A program made the position numbers and the translations under genes. The notes under the pieces are model-generated. The model was not told the origin of the DNA, made no database searches, and was given only the letters and a program-made list of their open reading frames with translations. Shown one piece after another: positions 8,841-16,657 of a DNA stretch of 64,000 nt; position 1 is the stretch's first letter; each line of letters starts with the position of its first letter. The DNA is from Acidobacteriota bacterium (lineage in GTDB: Bacteria; Acidobacteriota; Terriglobia; Acidiferrales; UBA7541). The stretch covers positions 18,828 to 82,827 of the forward strand of contig JAJYLB010000015.1 of NCBI GenBank assembly GCA_021788095.1, read 5' to 3'.

Positions 8841-9406
8841 GGGTGGTTGCCTCGTGTCGCCAGGGTGGCCGGTGCTGCAGCGGTCGTAGGGGCGAGGCAC
8901 GCGTCGCCCCTACGGAGACTGAAGTCCCGACCGAAGGGCACGTAGGGCAAGCCTTCCTCGTGGCCATCGGGAAGCGCGACTCCATCGACCTCGACCCAGG
9001 CATGCGCCTCGAGCTTTCCGTCGCGCTTACGCACGCCGATTTTGAGTTGCGAGGCCACGCCGCGCCGGTCGAGCAGGAAGCAAAGCACGATGGCTTGCGC
9101 CAGACACGCGCCGCCGGCGTAGCGCGCAGCCACGGCCACTAGTCGCGCCATGCGCCGCGCGGAAGCTCGAAGTCCCGCAGCCTGCGCCGGCGCGGGTGAC
9201 CCGCCCCATCCGAGTCGCGTCTGAAGTATTTCGTTGAGCGGCAACTCGCCGGGCTGCGCTCCGAGCCGCCGGCCCAGGAGCGCCAGCACGCGCTTGAGTC
9301 CGAGGGCCGCAAGAGCCAGACGCACCACGGGCAGGAGCAGCAGCGCCCCGATGACGGCGGCCTTCTCCTCGCGGTGAAGCCGCCAGAATTTGCGCCAGAG
9401 GCTCAT
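8837..9406 (-). CDS. Lasso peptide B2 leader peptidase (transglutaminase-like)
   Basis: A 189-residue protein of the lasso B2 type. After a hydrophobic helix (AAVIGALLLLPVVRLAL) comes the cysteine-protease core: GGACLAQAIVLCFLLDRRGV with Cys101, then KLEAHAWVEVDGVAL with His135 and Asp141, completing the Cys-His-Asp triad. The family removes the leader so that the cyclase can close the ring. It joins the PqqD gene upstream and the cyclase downstream by ATGA overlaps at 9403-9406 and 8837-8840. Its last 25 codons contain a dispersed GTAGGGGC...GCCCCTAC palindrome (8885-8915), so the C-terminus (SLRRGDACLAPTT onward) is probably repeat-derived and not functional. Confidence 0.87.
   Translation of the reverse strand: MSLWRKFWRLHREEKAAVIGALLLLPVVRLALAALGLKRVLALLGRRLGAQPGELPLNEILQTRLGWGGSPAPAQAAGLRASARRMARLVAVAARYAGGACLAQAIVLCFLLDRRGVASQLKIGVRKRDGKLEAHAWVEVDGVALPDGHEEGLPYVPFGRDFSLRRGDACLAPTTAAAPATLATRGNHP
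8885..8915. repeat. REP-like palindrome inside the B2 gene
   Basis: The sequence CGTAGGGGCGAGGCACGCGT followed by CGCCCCTACGG forms a stem with arms CGTAGGGGCG/CGCCCCTACG. Related palindromes lie at 16504-16532, 27041-27066 and 40966-40993. This copy is within the 3' end of a coding sequence. Confidence 0.7.
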
Positions 9407-9684
9407 TCTTCGGTTTGGACGAGTCCGTTCTCGACCAGCTTGGCGACGAGCGCTTCCAAATCCTTCCGCAGGCGTGCATCGTCGACTTCATAAACTCCAA
9501 GCAACTCCTGGTAAGCCCCCTCGAGCGTCCGGGATTTGCTCAGCGCCTCCCACATCCGCATGCCCACGGGATCGAGCCCGAAATAGAGCTCGTTCTCAAG
9601 GTTGAGCAGCACCGCTTCCTCGCCCACGCGCTGCAGCAAAACGTGCGCAGGCACCACCAGGCGGGCGCTGAATGAGATCGCCAA
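9403..9684 (-). CDS. PqqD-like lasso precursor-recognition protein (RRE, B1)
   Basis: About 93 residues in the PqqD pattern: VVPAHVLLQRVGEEAVLLNL then ENELYFGLDPVGMRMWEAL and a C-terminal helical pair ending VAKLVENGLVQTEE. PqqD-like proteins bind the leader of a ribosomal peptide and present it to the peptidase and cyclase. The start is set at TTG 9684 because GGAGG lies six bases upstream; GTG 9687 is in frame but too close to that site, and ATG 9741 falls inside the promoter -10 element. The gene ends in an ATGA overlap with the B2 gene. It is the first gene of the lasso operon. Confidence 0.82.
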   Translation of the reverse strand: MAISFSARLVVPAHVLLQRVGEEAVLLNLENELYFGLDPVGMRMWEALSKSRTLEGAYQELLGVYEVDDARLRKDLEALVAKLVENGLVQTEE

Positions 9685-9739
9685 CACACCCCTCCCGCAA
9701 AACGACTTCCGGCGGAATCGCGATTCCCGACAGGCCCGC

Positions 9740-9770
9740 ATTATAGCAAGGGGCACAGGCGATAAATAGC
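9740..9770 (-). promoter_or_regulatory. Promoter of the lasso operon
   Basis: Read on the minus strand, TGCTATAAT gives a perfect -10 (TATAAT, complement at 9740-9745) with the extended TGn element. A weak -35 (TATTTA) lies 17 bases further upstream. Transcription would begin near 9733, about 50 bases before the PqqD start codon. Confidence 0.6.
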
Positions 9771-10220
9771 TGCTTGTGTTCGGTTTGGCAGTACCCCGGG
9801 TACTAAGTTCAGAGTCGTTTGAAAGAATATTAACGCGCCACTCAACGGCACTTAAGTGTTTCGGTCCGCCACGGCTGTTCGCCCGGCCGAAGCCCCTAGG
9901 CGCTGTCCTCGGGAGTGATGCGAAGGATCCCATGCGCCCGGCAGGGGGCCGGGGGTCTTTTCGCCCCGATGACCGGCATCGGCACTCAGAATGAGAGCTT
10001 ATCTCGCGGCGCTCTGCAGGCAATTCAGGGAGGGAGCGGGCTAGTCGGGGGGGGTGGGGAGGGGGGAAGGGGGGCAGTGTACTCGGAAGTAGGTTATTAG
10101 TTAGGCACAATACACCACTTTGGTGCCATATGCCGTGCAGAAGCCTGGTGTTAGGGTGTTTACCCTGAAGGTATTACCGAAAACTTTAATTTAACTCATG
10201 AGCATACACAGGACACCGCG
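9742..10220. other. Divergent intergenic region with a long G-run tract
   Basis: This 479-base gap lies between the lasso operon and the second Tad module, which diverge from it. It contains a G tract at 10047-10074 (runs of 8, 4, 6 and 6 G separated by one or two bases). The part next to the tadG gene (10090-10200) is AT-richer and includes an inverted GGGTGTTTACCC palindrome. No credible gene was seen. Confidence 0.5.
10047..10074 (+). other. Potential G-quadruplex tract
   Basis: Four runs of at least four G occur in 28 bases: GGGGGGGG, T, GGGG, A, GGGGGG, AA, GGGGGG. Loops of one or two bases favour a stable quadruplex on the plus strand. It sits about 150 bases upstream of the tadG-like gene and about 330 bases upstream of the divergent lasso promoter. 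A regulatory role is only a possibility. Confidence 0.5.
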
Positions 10221-11570
10221 ATGACTCGAAAACACGATGCCGGCCAGGCGTTGCCTCTCACGGCTCTGGCGCTGTTCGTAGTGCTCGGCGTGGTCGGAAT
10301 GGCGATTGACATGGGCATCTTGCGTTACGACAAACGCCTGCAACAGACCGCCGCCGACGCCGCCGCGATGGCGGCGGCTTCGGACCTGAGATACGGCGGA
10401 GTGACGACCGCGGCGCTGAGCGCGGCGGCTGACGAAGGCTACGCGGATACGGCGACCTCCAACCCTTATTGCAACGGCACGCTCACGAGCGGCGGCACCT
10501 GCCCCAGCTCCACGTCGCCCAACTTCGTGTCGGTAACAGTCAACAATCCGCCCCTTGCGGGACCGCACACGGGAGACTCGAATTACGTGGAAGTGCTCGT
10601 TTCGGACGTCCATCCGACGCTCTTCATGAGCCTGCTCGGCGCCCACAGCGAAACGGTTGTGGCGCGGGCCGTGGCCACCGACGTCAGCGGCGGGCCGGAC
10701 AGCGGCTGCATCTACTCGCTGGGCCTGCCCACGCAGCAAATCGAGGGAATCAACCTCACTGGGAGCGCCTCGCTAACCGCGGTGAACTGCGGGATCGTGG
10801 ATAACGGCAATTACAACACGCAAGGTAATTCGCTCACCGTTTCGGCGGCAACGTTTGGCATGGCCGGGGACCGGTATTCCACGGGGAACGGAGGATCGGT
10901 CACCTGTACGCTTAGCCCGTACTCGTGCCCCACTCCCAATATGCCCGTAACGCCCGATCCGCTGGGCGGCCTGCCCGTTCCCACCGAGCCAGCCCCGTCT
11001 TCGAGTTGCCCGCTCAGCGGGCCGTGCGACGTGGTGGTCGGGAAGAACACTACGGCCACGCTTTACCCCGGCACTTATGACTCGATCAAGATTCTCGGCG
11101 GGGCCAACGTGACGTTCGCGTCTGGGTTCTACTACATCGACGGCACGGGCGGGCTGTACATTACCGGAGACGGCAGCGGCACATCGGACACGACGGTGAC
11201 GAGCGCGCCGGGCGGCGTCACATTTTATTTCACGGGCGGAGGGACCATCGACGCGACCGGCGGCGGCTCCCACGTCGATCTGAACCTCACGGCCCCCTCG
11301 ACCGGCACGTATGCCGGCGTCCTCTTCTTCCAGGCTCGGACCGACTCGGCTGGGCCTACGCTGGGCGGCGACAACAATACGGTATACAACGGGGCTTCCT
11401 ATTTTCCGGATGCCCAGCTCACCTTCTACGGCAACGCGACCAGTTTCACGACGGGCATCGTCGTGGCCAATTCGATCGCTCTGAGCGGCAGCCCCATCGT
11501 CACGGTCGATTATCCGACGCCGGGCGGTCCTACCGTGAGTCCCATCAAGAACGCGCACTTGGTGGAATAA
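10221..11570 (+). CDS. TadG-like protein with repetitive exported domain
   Basis: A 449-residue protein starting with a TadG-type N-terminus: GQALPLTALALFVVLGVVGM as one membrane helix, AIDMGILRYDKRLQQTAADA, then AAMAAASDL. The C-terminal 270 residues are Gly/Thr/Ser-rich, with IKILGGANVTFASGFYYIDG and similar turns that suggest a beta-helix-like repeat. The family is linked to Flp pilus or related envelope secretion systems. It is followed closely by two TadE-like genes on the same strand, so the three form a second Tad-type operon in the window. Confidence 0.74.
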   Translation: MTRKHDAGQALPLTALALFVVLGVVGMAIDMGILRYDKRLQQTAADAAAMAAASDLRYGGVTTAALSAAADEGYADTATSNPYCNGTLTSGGTCPSSTSPNFVSVTVNNPPLAGPHTGDSNYVEVLVSDVHPTLFMSLLGAHSETVVARAVATDVSGGPDSGCIYSLGLPTQQIEGINLTGSASLTAVNCGIVDNGNYNTQGNSLTVSAATFGMAGDRYSTGNGGSVTCTLSPYSCPTPNMPVTPDPLGGLPVPTEPAPSSSCPLSGPCDVVVGKNTTATLYPGTYDSIKILGGANVTFASGFYYIDGTGGLYITGDGSGTSDTTVTSAPGGVTFYFTGGGTIDATGGGSHVDLNLTAPSTGTYAGVLFFQARTDSAGPTLGGDNNTVYNGASYFPDAQLTFYGNATSFTTGIVVANSIALSGSPIVTVDYPTPGGPTVSPIKNAHLVE

Positions 11571-11604
11571 ACGGCCGATGAGGAAATCAGCGGGAGGCGG
11601 CGAG

Positions 11605-12147
11605 ATGAAATCACAAGGCATCCAGGGCCGGTCGCGCCGGCCGCTTCACCAGGCAGGACAAGCCCTGATCGAGTCCGTTCTGGTCGTGCCCTTGCTCGTG
11701 GCGCTGGTCTTTGGCGCAATCGAACTGGGCCGCTACGCTTACCTTTCCATCCTCGTGGGGAACGCGGCTGAAGCCGGCTCCCTTTACGGCTCGCAAAGCC
11801 TCAGCGACGCGATGAGCCCAGGCGAAGTCCAAACCGCGGTGCAAAACGATTTCCAGAATAACGGCCAGGCCACCTCGGGTCTTACCGTCACTTCGTGGGT
11901 ATACTGCGGCTGCGACAGCGGGGGCACGATCAGCTACACGTACGGCGGCAAAACGCGGCTGATGTGCACGCCGGGAGGGAACCCGGCCTTGGATCCCACG
12001 TGCAACAATGGCGCCGCCGGCCACTTTGTGGACTTGATCAAGGTACAAGCCTCCTACACGTTTCACCCCTTGTTCAGCTATCCGTGGATTCCCACTTCGC
12101 TCGCTATCAGCCGGAATTCGAAGATGCGGGTGGCCAACACTTTCTAA
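11605..12147 (+). CDS. TadE-like pilus assembly protein
   Basis: A 180-residue protein. ATG 11605 is preferred over 11578 because GGGAGGCGGCGAG lies just upstream of it and nothing precedes the earlier ATG. The TadE signature is QALIESVLVVPLLVALVFGA, then IELGRYAYLSILVGNAAEAG. One membrane helix anchors a beta-rich exported domain that contains several Cys residues. Its stop overlaps the start of the next gene (TAATG), which supports co-translation. Confidence 0.78.
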   Translation: MKSQGIQGRSRRPLHQAGQALIESVLVVPLLVALVFGAIELGRYAYLSILVGNAAEAGSLYGSQSLSDAMSPGEVQTAVQNDFQNNGQATSGLTVTSWVYCGCDSGGTISYTYGGKTRLMCTPGGNPALDPTCNNGAAGHFVDLIKVQASYTFHPLFSYPWIPTSLAISRNSKMRVANTF

Positions 12148-12731
12148 TGACGCCGGCCGAGTCCAATCCGGGCAGTAGAAGCGACCGCGCAACCCACAGC
12201 CTGCGGGGCGGTCACGAGCGCGGCACCACGCTGGTCGAGTTTACGCTCGCCATCATGATTATTCTGACGATGATGCTGGGCGTGGTGGAATTCAGTCGAG
12301 CCGCCTACGCCTACCATTTCGTCTCGAACATGGCGCGCACGACCACGCGCTGGGCCGCACTGAACGGAGACACCTGCAACGCCGATACGAGCAGCTCGGA
12401 CACCGGCGGCAGTTGCAACGGCACCGACGGCATGCATAATGGCCCGGTCGGCCCGAGCAACGCCTCCGACGTGCAAGCCTACGTGCGCTCCCGCGCGCCG
12501 GACGGCATTAACCCCAGCAATCTCACCGCGACCGCGACGTGGCTCGCGCCGACCGGCGCTCCCCCGATCTGCACGACGGCCATAACGGGATACGGCAGCA
12601 CCAACATCCCTAATTACCCCGGCTGCAGCGTCCAGGTTCTGGTGCGCTATCAGTTCAATTTCCTCTTCCCCGTCGTCCACTCGGGCTCGATCACGCTATC
12701 GAGCACCTCCGAGATGGTCATCGTTCACTAG
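12147..12731 (+). CDS. TadE-like pilus assembly protein
   Basis: A 194-residue protein starting at the ATG in TAATG, overlapping the previous stop by one base. It carries ERGTTLVEFTLAIMIILTMM and GVVEFSRAAYAYHFVSNMAR, the TadE N-terminal helix with its conserved Glu. The frame is open further upstream but that part overlaps the preceding gene in another frame. The exported domain is Ser/Thr/Asn/Cys-rich. It is the last gene of the second Tad-type module; the next gene has its own promoter-like site. Confidence 0.78.
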   Translation: MTPAESNPGSRSDRATHSLRGGHERGTTLVEFTLAIMIILTMMLGVVEFSRAAYAYHFVSNMARTTTRWAALNGDTCNADTSSSDTGGSCNGTDGMHNGPVGPSNASDVQAYVRSRAPDGINPSNLTATATWLAPTGAPPICTTAITGYGSTNIPNYPGCSVQVLVRYQFNFLFPVVHSGSITLSSTSEMVIVH

Positions 12732-12751
12732 CAGCCGAAGGCTGGTATAAT
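12724..12751 (+). promoter_or_regulatory. Promoter of the nfeD-slipin operon, possibly leaderless
   Basis: TTCACT (12724-12729) and TATAAT (12746-12751) are separated by 16 bases, with the extended TGG before the -10. The ATG of the NfeD gene is at 12762, only 10 bases after the -10, so the transcript would start about four bases before the start codon. Confidence 0.55.
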
Positions 12752-12761
12752 CCGGCCTGAG

Positions 12762-14123
12762 ATGAAGCGGGCAGTTGCGGTACTGCTGGCTTTTGGAGCG
12801 TTCTGGCTTGGGGCTCCCCGGGCGAGGGCCCAAGCGTCGCCTTCCGAAACCGTTCTCCGGATCAGCATCGACGGCGAAATCGAACCCATCCTGGCACAGT
12901 ACGTCGAGAATGGGCTGGCGCGGGCGGCTCGCGAGCACGCCACTCTGGTTCTCCTCCGCATGGACACGCCCGGCGGGCTCGGGGAATCGATGCGCGGGAT
13001 CATCCAAGCGATCCTCCGCTCGCCGGTGCCGGTGTGCGTCTACGTCGAGCCCGATGGAGCGCGGGCGGCTTCGGCGGGCTTCTTCATTTTGGAATCGGCG
13101 GATATTGCCGCGATGTCGCCGGGGACGGAGATGGGAGCGGCGTCGCCGCTGCTCGAAGTCGCCGGCTATCCCGTGCAAGTCGATCCCACGTTGCGGAAGA
13201 AGATCGTCGAGGACACGCTGGCGTTTCTGCGGAGCTATGACGGCCAGCGCGGGCGCAACGTGACGCTGGCGGAGACGGCGGTGACCGACGCCAAGGCGTT
13301 CAGCGCCGACGAAGCGTTGAAGGGCAACCTGATCGACGTCATTGCGAATTCGGAGAGCAGCCTCCTCGGACAGCTCAACGGGAAGACCATCCGGCGATTC
13401 GACGGCGCGCAAACCACGCTCCGGCTCAACGACGCCGTGATCGTCAACGTGTCCATGTCGAGCCGGGAAAAGTTCCTCTCGCGGATCGTGCAGCCGGACG
13501 CCTTTTTCATTCTGCTGCTGGTGGGCGTGCTGGGCTTGTACGTCGAGTTCACGCATCCGGGTCTGGTCGCGCCGGGGGTGATCGGCGGTATCAGCTTGCT
13601 GCTCGCGCTCTACGCGATGCAGATGCTTCCGGTGACCTTCACCGGCGTTCTGCTGATCCTGCTCGCATTGGCCCTGTTCGTGCTCGAAGCGCAATTCGCC
13701 GGCCACGGCATTTTGGGGATAGGCGGGGCGATTTCGCTGGTGCTGGGCGCGATCTTTCTCGTTCAGTCGCCCATGACGGTCGGCGGGGTGGGGTTGGGCG
13801 TGGCGCTGGGCGTGGCGCTGCCGTTTGCGGCCTTTTTCACGCTGCTCGCGTATTTGGTGGTCCGGTCGCGGAGAGTGAAGCCGGCCACGGGAACCGAGAG
13901 CCTGGTGGGCGCGGTGGGCGAAGTGACCGAGACGGTGGATAAGGGGAAGGGAATGATCTTCGTACACGGGGAGCTGTGGCGCGCGGCCCGCGCCGGCGCG
14001 GCAGGCGGAACGGCCGCGCCGATTCCGCGGAACGCGCAGGCGCGCGTCGTGCGCGTCGACGGATTGACGCTTTACGTCGAGCCGGTCAACGGCGCGGCGG
14101 CCCCGGAGCAGCACGGAATGTGA
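12762..14123 (+). CDS. NfeD-family membrane-bound serine protease
   Basis: A 453-residue protein of the long NfeD (STOPP/1510-N) class. A signal peptide (MKRAVAVLLAFGAFWL to ARAQA) is followed by a ClpP-class domain: MDTPGGLGESMRG, then GARAASAGFFIL with the nucleophile Ser104, and KKIVEDTLAFLRSYDGQRGR, where the catalytic Lys of the family lies. Four to five membrane helices (about 245-370) lead to a C-terminal NfeD beta-barrel domain of the OB type (SLVGAVGEVTE). The family cleaves the partner stomatin/slipin at its hydrophobic C-terminus. It is followed ten bases later by a slipin gene, the usual two-gene pairing. Confidence 0.87.
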   Translation: MKRAVAVLLAFGAFWLGAPRARAQASPSETVLRISIDGEIEPILAQYVENGLARAAREHATLVLLRMDTPGGLGESMRGIIQAILRSPVPVCVYVEPDGARAASAGFFILESADIAAMSPGTEMGAASPLLEVAGYPVQVDPTLRKKIVEDTLAFLRSYDGQRGRNVTLAETAVTDAKAFSADEALKGNLIDVIANSESSLLGQLNGKTIRRFDGAQTTLRLNDAVIVNVSMSSREKFLSRIVQPDAFFILLLVGVLGLYVEFTHPGLVAPGVIGGISLLLALYAMQMLPVTFTGVLLILLALALFVLEAQFAGHGILGIGGAISLVLGAIFLVQSPMTVGGVGLGVALGVALPFAAFFTLLAYLVVRSRRVKPATGTESLVGAVGEVTETVDKGKGMIFVHGELWRAARAGAAGGTAAPIPRNAQARVVRVDGLTLYVEPVNGAAAPEQHGM

Positions 14124-14133
14124 GGAGGACGTA

Positions 14134-14970
14134 ATGGGATTCGGCGAAACGGTTCTGGCGATTGCGGTCGTATTGTTTGTGATCTGGCTGTTCAACTCCA
14201 TCTACGTGGTGAAGGAGTGGGAGCGCGGAGTCATCCTGCGGCTGGGGCGGATGCTGCCGGGGATCAAAGGAGCGGGCGTGCGGGTGGTGGTGTGGCCGAT
14301 CGACCGCTTCTACCGCATCTCGCTCCGGATCGATACCATCGAGATACCGCCGCAGGACATCATCACGCGCGACAATATCTCGGTGAAGATCAACGCCGTC
14401 TGCTATTTCCGCGTGGTGGATCCGAAGCTGGCTCTCTCGGCCATCCAGAACTACCTCTACGCCACCACGCAATTGGCGCAGACCACCCTGCGGAGCATCG
14501 TCGGCCAATTCGAGCTCGACGAGATCCTTTCGCAGCGCGACAAGGTGAACGAGAAGCTGCAACTCATTCTTGACCAGGATACAGAGCCCTGGGGTATCAA
14601 GGTAACGAAGGTCGAGCTGAAGCAGGTGGATATCCCCGCCGACATGCAACGAGCGATCGCCCGCCAAGCGGAAGCCGAACGCGAGCGCCGCGCCAAGGTC
14701 ATCGCCGCCGACGGCGAATTCCAGGCCTCCGCCAAGCTTTCCGAGGCCGCCGAGGTCCTCTCCAAGAACCCGGTTTCCGTCCAGTTGCGCTACTTGCAGA
14801 CGCTCATCGACATCGGCATCGACAAGAACACCACCATCGTCTTCCCGCTCCCCCTCGACATGATTTCGTTCCTGCGGGGCATGGGAACGCCGCTTGCGGC
14901 GCCCGCCGTGGCGGGCGGCTTGCCGGGCCCTTCCGCGCCCGCGTCGCCGGCGACTTCGGGGCAAAAGTAG
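14134..14970 (+). CDS. Slipin/stomatin-like SPFH membrane protein
   Basis: A 278-residue SPFH-domain protein with GAGGAGG before the ATG. One N-terminal membrane helix (VLAIAVVLFVIWLFNSIYVV) is followed by VKEWERGVILRLGRMLPGIK, the start of the SPFH domain, then RIDTIEIPPQDIITRDNISV and a coiled-coil segment rich in Ala/Glu/Arg (RAIARQAEAERERRAKVI). The C-terminal tail is Pro/Ala/Gly-rich. Stomatin homologues oligomerise on the membrane and organise membrane proteins; they are substrates of the neighbouring NfeD-type protease. The pair is co-transcribed with short spacing. Confidence 0.88.
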   Translation: MGFGETVLAIAVVLFVIWLFNSIYVVKEWERGVILRLGRMLPGIKGAGVRVVVWPIDRFYRISLRIDTIEIPPQDIITRDNISVKINAVCYFRVVDPKLALSAIQNYLYATTQLAQTTLRSIVGQFELDEILSQRDKVNEKLQLILDQDTEPWGIKVTKVELKQVDIPADMQRAIARQAEAERERRAKVIAADGEFQASAKLSEAAEVLSKNPVSVQLRYLQTLIDIGIDKNTTIVFPLPLDMISFLRGMGTPLAAPAVAGGLPGPSAPASPATSGQK

Positions 14971-14979
14971 GGACGCGCG

Positions 14980-15630
14980 ATGGCTGGCGGCCGCAGAGGC
15001 CAGAGCAGCGACATCACCCTGGGCGGCGGACACGTCGCGGGGATCTTCTTTGGCGTGGTCCTCCTCTGCGGGATTTTCTTCGCGCTGGGCTACGTGATGG
15101 GCCGCGGAAGCACGGTGAAGGCGGTTGGAGAACGCGGGGGGAAGACCGCGGCCGTCGTCGATGCCAGCGGGAATTTGACGGGCCAGCAAGCGCCGCCTAC
15201 CCCCACCTGGGACTTTTACCCCAACAAATCCAAGCCTGCGGCGGGCTCGAGCCCGGTGCCGGGGCTCACGAAAGCTGTCGCTGCCCATTCGCAGCCGAAC
15301 GCCGCCCCAGCGGCCGCAGAGCCGCCGCCGCCCTCCGGTCCCGTGTCCATGGCGGCCAAGCCGCGAGGGGTGAAAATCGAATCCCAAGCGCCATCTCTCC
15401 CGAGCGGCGGCGCGGGGGTTTCGCTTCAAGTCGCAGCGCTCAAGAAGCGTGGCGATGCCGTGGCCCTGGCGGGCTTCCTCCGGCAAAGAGGCTATCCAGC
15501 CGTGGCTTGGGGACCCGGACCCGGTCATCTCTATCGCGTGCAGGTGGGGCCCTACCCCAACGTCAAGGCGGCCGACGCGGTGAAGCGGAAGCTCGAACAG
15601 GAAGGGTTCAAAAGCCTCCTGAAGAAATAG
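14980..15630 (+). CDS. SPOR-domain membrane protein
   Basis: A 216-residue protein. One membrane helix (VAGIFFGVVLLCGIFFALGY, about 23-42) follows a short cytoplasmic N-terminus. A Pro/Ala/Ser-rich linker leads to a SPOR domain at about 145-214: VSLQVAALKKRGDAVALAGF, then LYRVQVGPYPNVKAADAVKR. SPOR domains bind glycan strands lacking stem peptides and direct proteins to the division septum. It begins ten bases after the slipin stop and is probably in the same transcript, though its function need not be linked. Confidence 0.82.
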   Translation: MAGGRRGQSSDITLGGGHVAGIFFGVVLLCGIFFALGYVMGRGSTVKAVGERGGKTAAVVDASGNLTGQQAPPTPTWDFYPNKSKPAAGSSPVPGLTKAVAAHSQPNAAPAAAEPPPPSGPVSMAAKPRGVKIESQAPSLPSGGAGVSLQVAALKKRGDAVALAGFLRQRGYPAVAWGPGPGHLYRVQVGPYPNVKAADAVKRKLEQEGFKSLLKK

Positions 15631-15662
15631 TTGAAACGCCCCGATAGCTTCTCGCCGCCTGA

Positions 15663-15795
15663 AGAATCTGTGTGGCAACGCGAAAAGGTGCGAATTCCAC
15701 AGCCCTGGCGCAAATTTCGTGCGTTGTCCGCAAACGACTTGCGCGAATCTATGAAAAATACAAACTGTGGAAATGCCAGTTGCCACACAGACTCT
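15663..15795 (+). mobile_element. MITE-like element, copy 1 (133 bp)
   Basis: A 133-base element with terminal inverted repeats AGAATCTGTGTGGCAAC and, at the other end, GTTGCCACACAGACTCT (16 of 17 bases match). Sub-terminal TTCCACAG/CTGTGGAA arms add to the symmetry. A copy with no difference found by eye lies in inverted orientation at 34811-34943. The flanks read GA on both sides, which fits a two-base target duplication. It encodes no protein; the short open frame through it is not a gene. Confidence 0.85.
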
Positions 15796-15934
15796 GAAGG
15801 CTGTCCCGAGAGATGGGCTGGCCTGTGACTGCTCTCGGGCCATTCGGTGCAGCGCCCGTGTTGACTTTGGGCGTAGAATAGGCGCGAGCTTCGATTCTGG
15901 GGGAATCCCGATTCTTCGCCAAGAGGAGGCAAGC

Positions 15935-16480
15935 ATGCGTGCACGGTGGGCGATGGTGGTGGTGTCGCTGGTTGCGCTAACGGCAGCGGCGCGGGCACAG
16001 CAGCGCGGGGCGATTTCCGACGCTCAGTACATGGCGCTGGCGCTTTCCGCGGCTCCGCAAGCGGTGGCGCGGGGAGCAGCGGTAGTTCGCATGGAGAAGA
16101 ACGGCACCTGGCGAACGCTGCGCCCGGGCCATAACGGATTCACATGCATGATTATGGGCACAGACAAGATGTGCAACGACGCAAATGCCATGGAGTTTTT
16201 CCGTGCCCTTATGGACGGCAAGACGCCGCCGGCCAAGGTTGGTATCTCGTACATGCTGGCCGGGGACGTCGGCGCCAGCAATACCGACCCTCAAGCCACG
16301 CACAAGACGGCTACCAATCATTGGATCGTGACCGGGCCCCACGTCATGATCGTTGGGCCGCCCAGCAAGGCGCTCGGCTACACCCGCGCCCTGGACCCCG
16401 ATCCCAACCTGCCGTACATGATGTGGGCGGGGACTCCCTACGAGCACGCGATGGTTCCGGTCGGGCCGCCAAAGAGATAG
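15935..16480 (+). CDS. Secreted hypothetical protein
   Basis: A 181-residue protein whose ATG at 15935 is preceded by AAGAGGAGGC. A clear signal peptide (MRARWAMVVVSLVALTAAAR, cut near ARA-QQ) is followed by a soluble domain with HNGFTCMIMGTDKMCNDANA, which contains its only two Cys residues, and HWIVTGPHVMIVGPPSKALG. The domain is compact and has several Met and His residues. I do not assign a function. A TAGAAT -10-like site lies about 60 bases upstream. It stands alone between the MITE-like element and lnt. Confidence 0.72.
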   Translation: MRARWAMVVVSLVALTAAARAQQRGAISDAQYMALALSAAPQAVARGAAVVRMEKNGTWRTLRPGHNGFTCMIMGTDKMCNDANAMEFFRALMDGKTPPAKVGISYMLAGDVGASNTDPQATHKTATNHWIVTGPHVMIVGPPSKALGYTRALDPDPNLPYMMWAGTPYEHAMVPVGPPKR

Positions 16481-16503
16481 CGGAGCGCCCAAAACAGACA
16501 TGG

Positions 16504-16532
16504 GTAGGGGCGGACACTAGTCCCGCCCCTAC
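16504..16532. repeat. REP-like palindrome
   Basis: GTAGGGGCGGACACTAGTCC followed by CGCCCCTAC forms a stem with arms GTAGGGGCG/CGCCCCTAC. It belongs to the same dispersed family as 8885, 27041 and 40966. Confidence 0.65.
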
Positions 16533-16657
16533 CCCGGCCCTCGCGGCGGTGGACAGCGCGCGGCGCGTTCCCCTATACATAAAGACATGAGCCGCCGTTT
16601 CGCGCCCCGAGCGCTCGTTCCCAACCTCCTTCCAGACTCCCTTTGCGGCGCTCGGCC

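Noticed and set aside
7593..8945. A 450-codon plus-strand open frame across the lasso cyclase
   Set aside because: Antisense to the cyclase; no recognisable motif.
14086..15936. A 616-codon minus-strand open frame over slipin and SPOR genes
   Set aside because: Antisense shadow of recognised genes; composition is shadow-like and it has no ribosome site.
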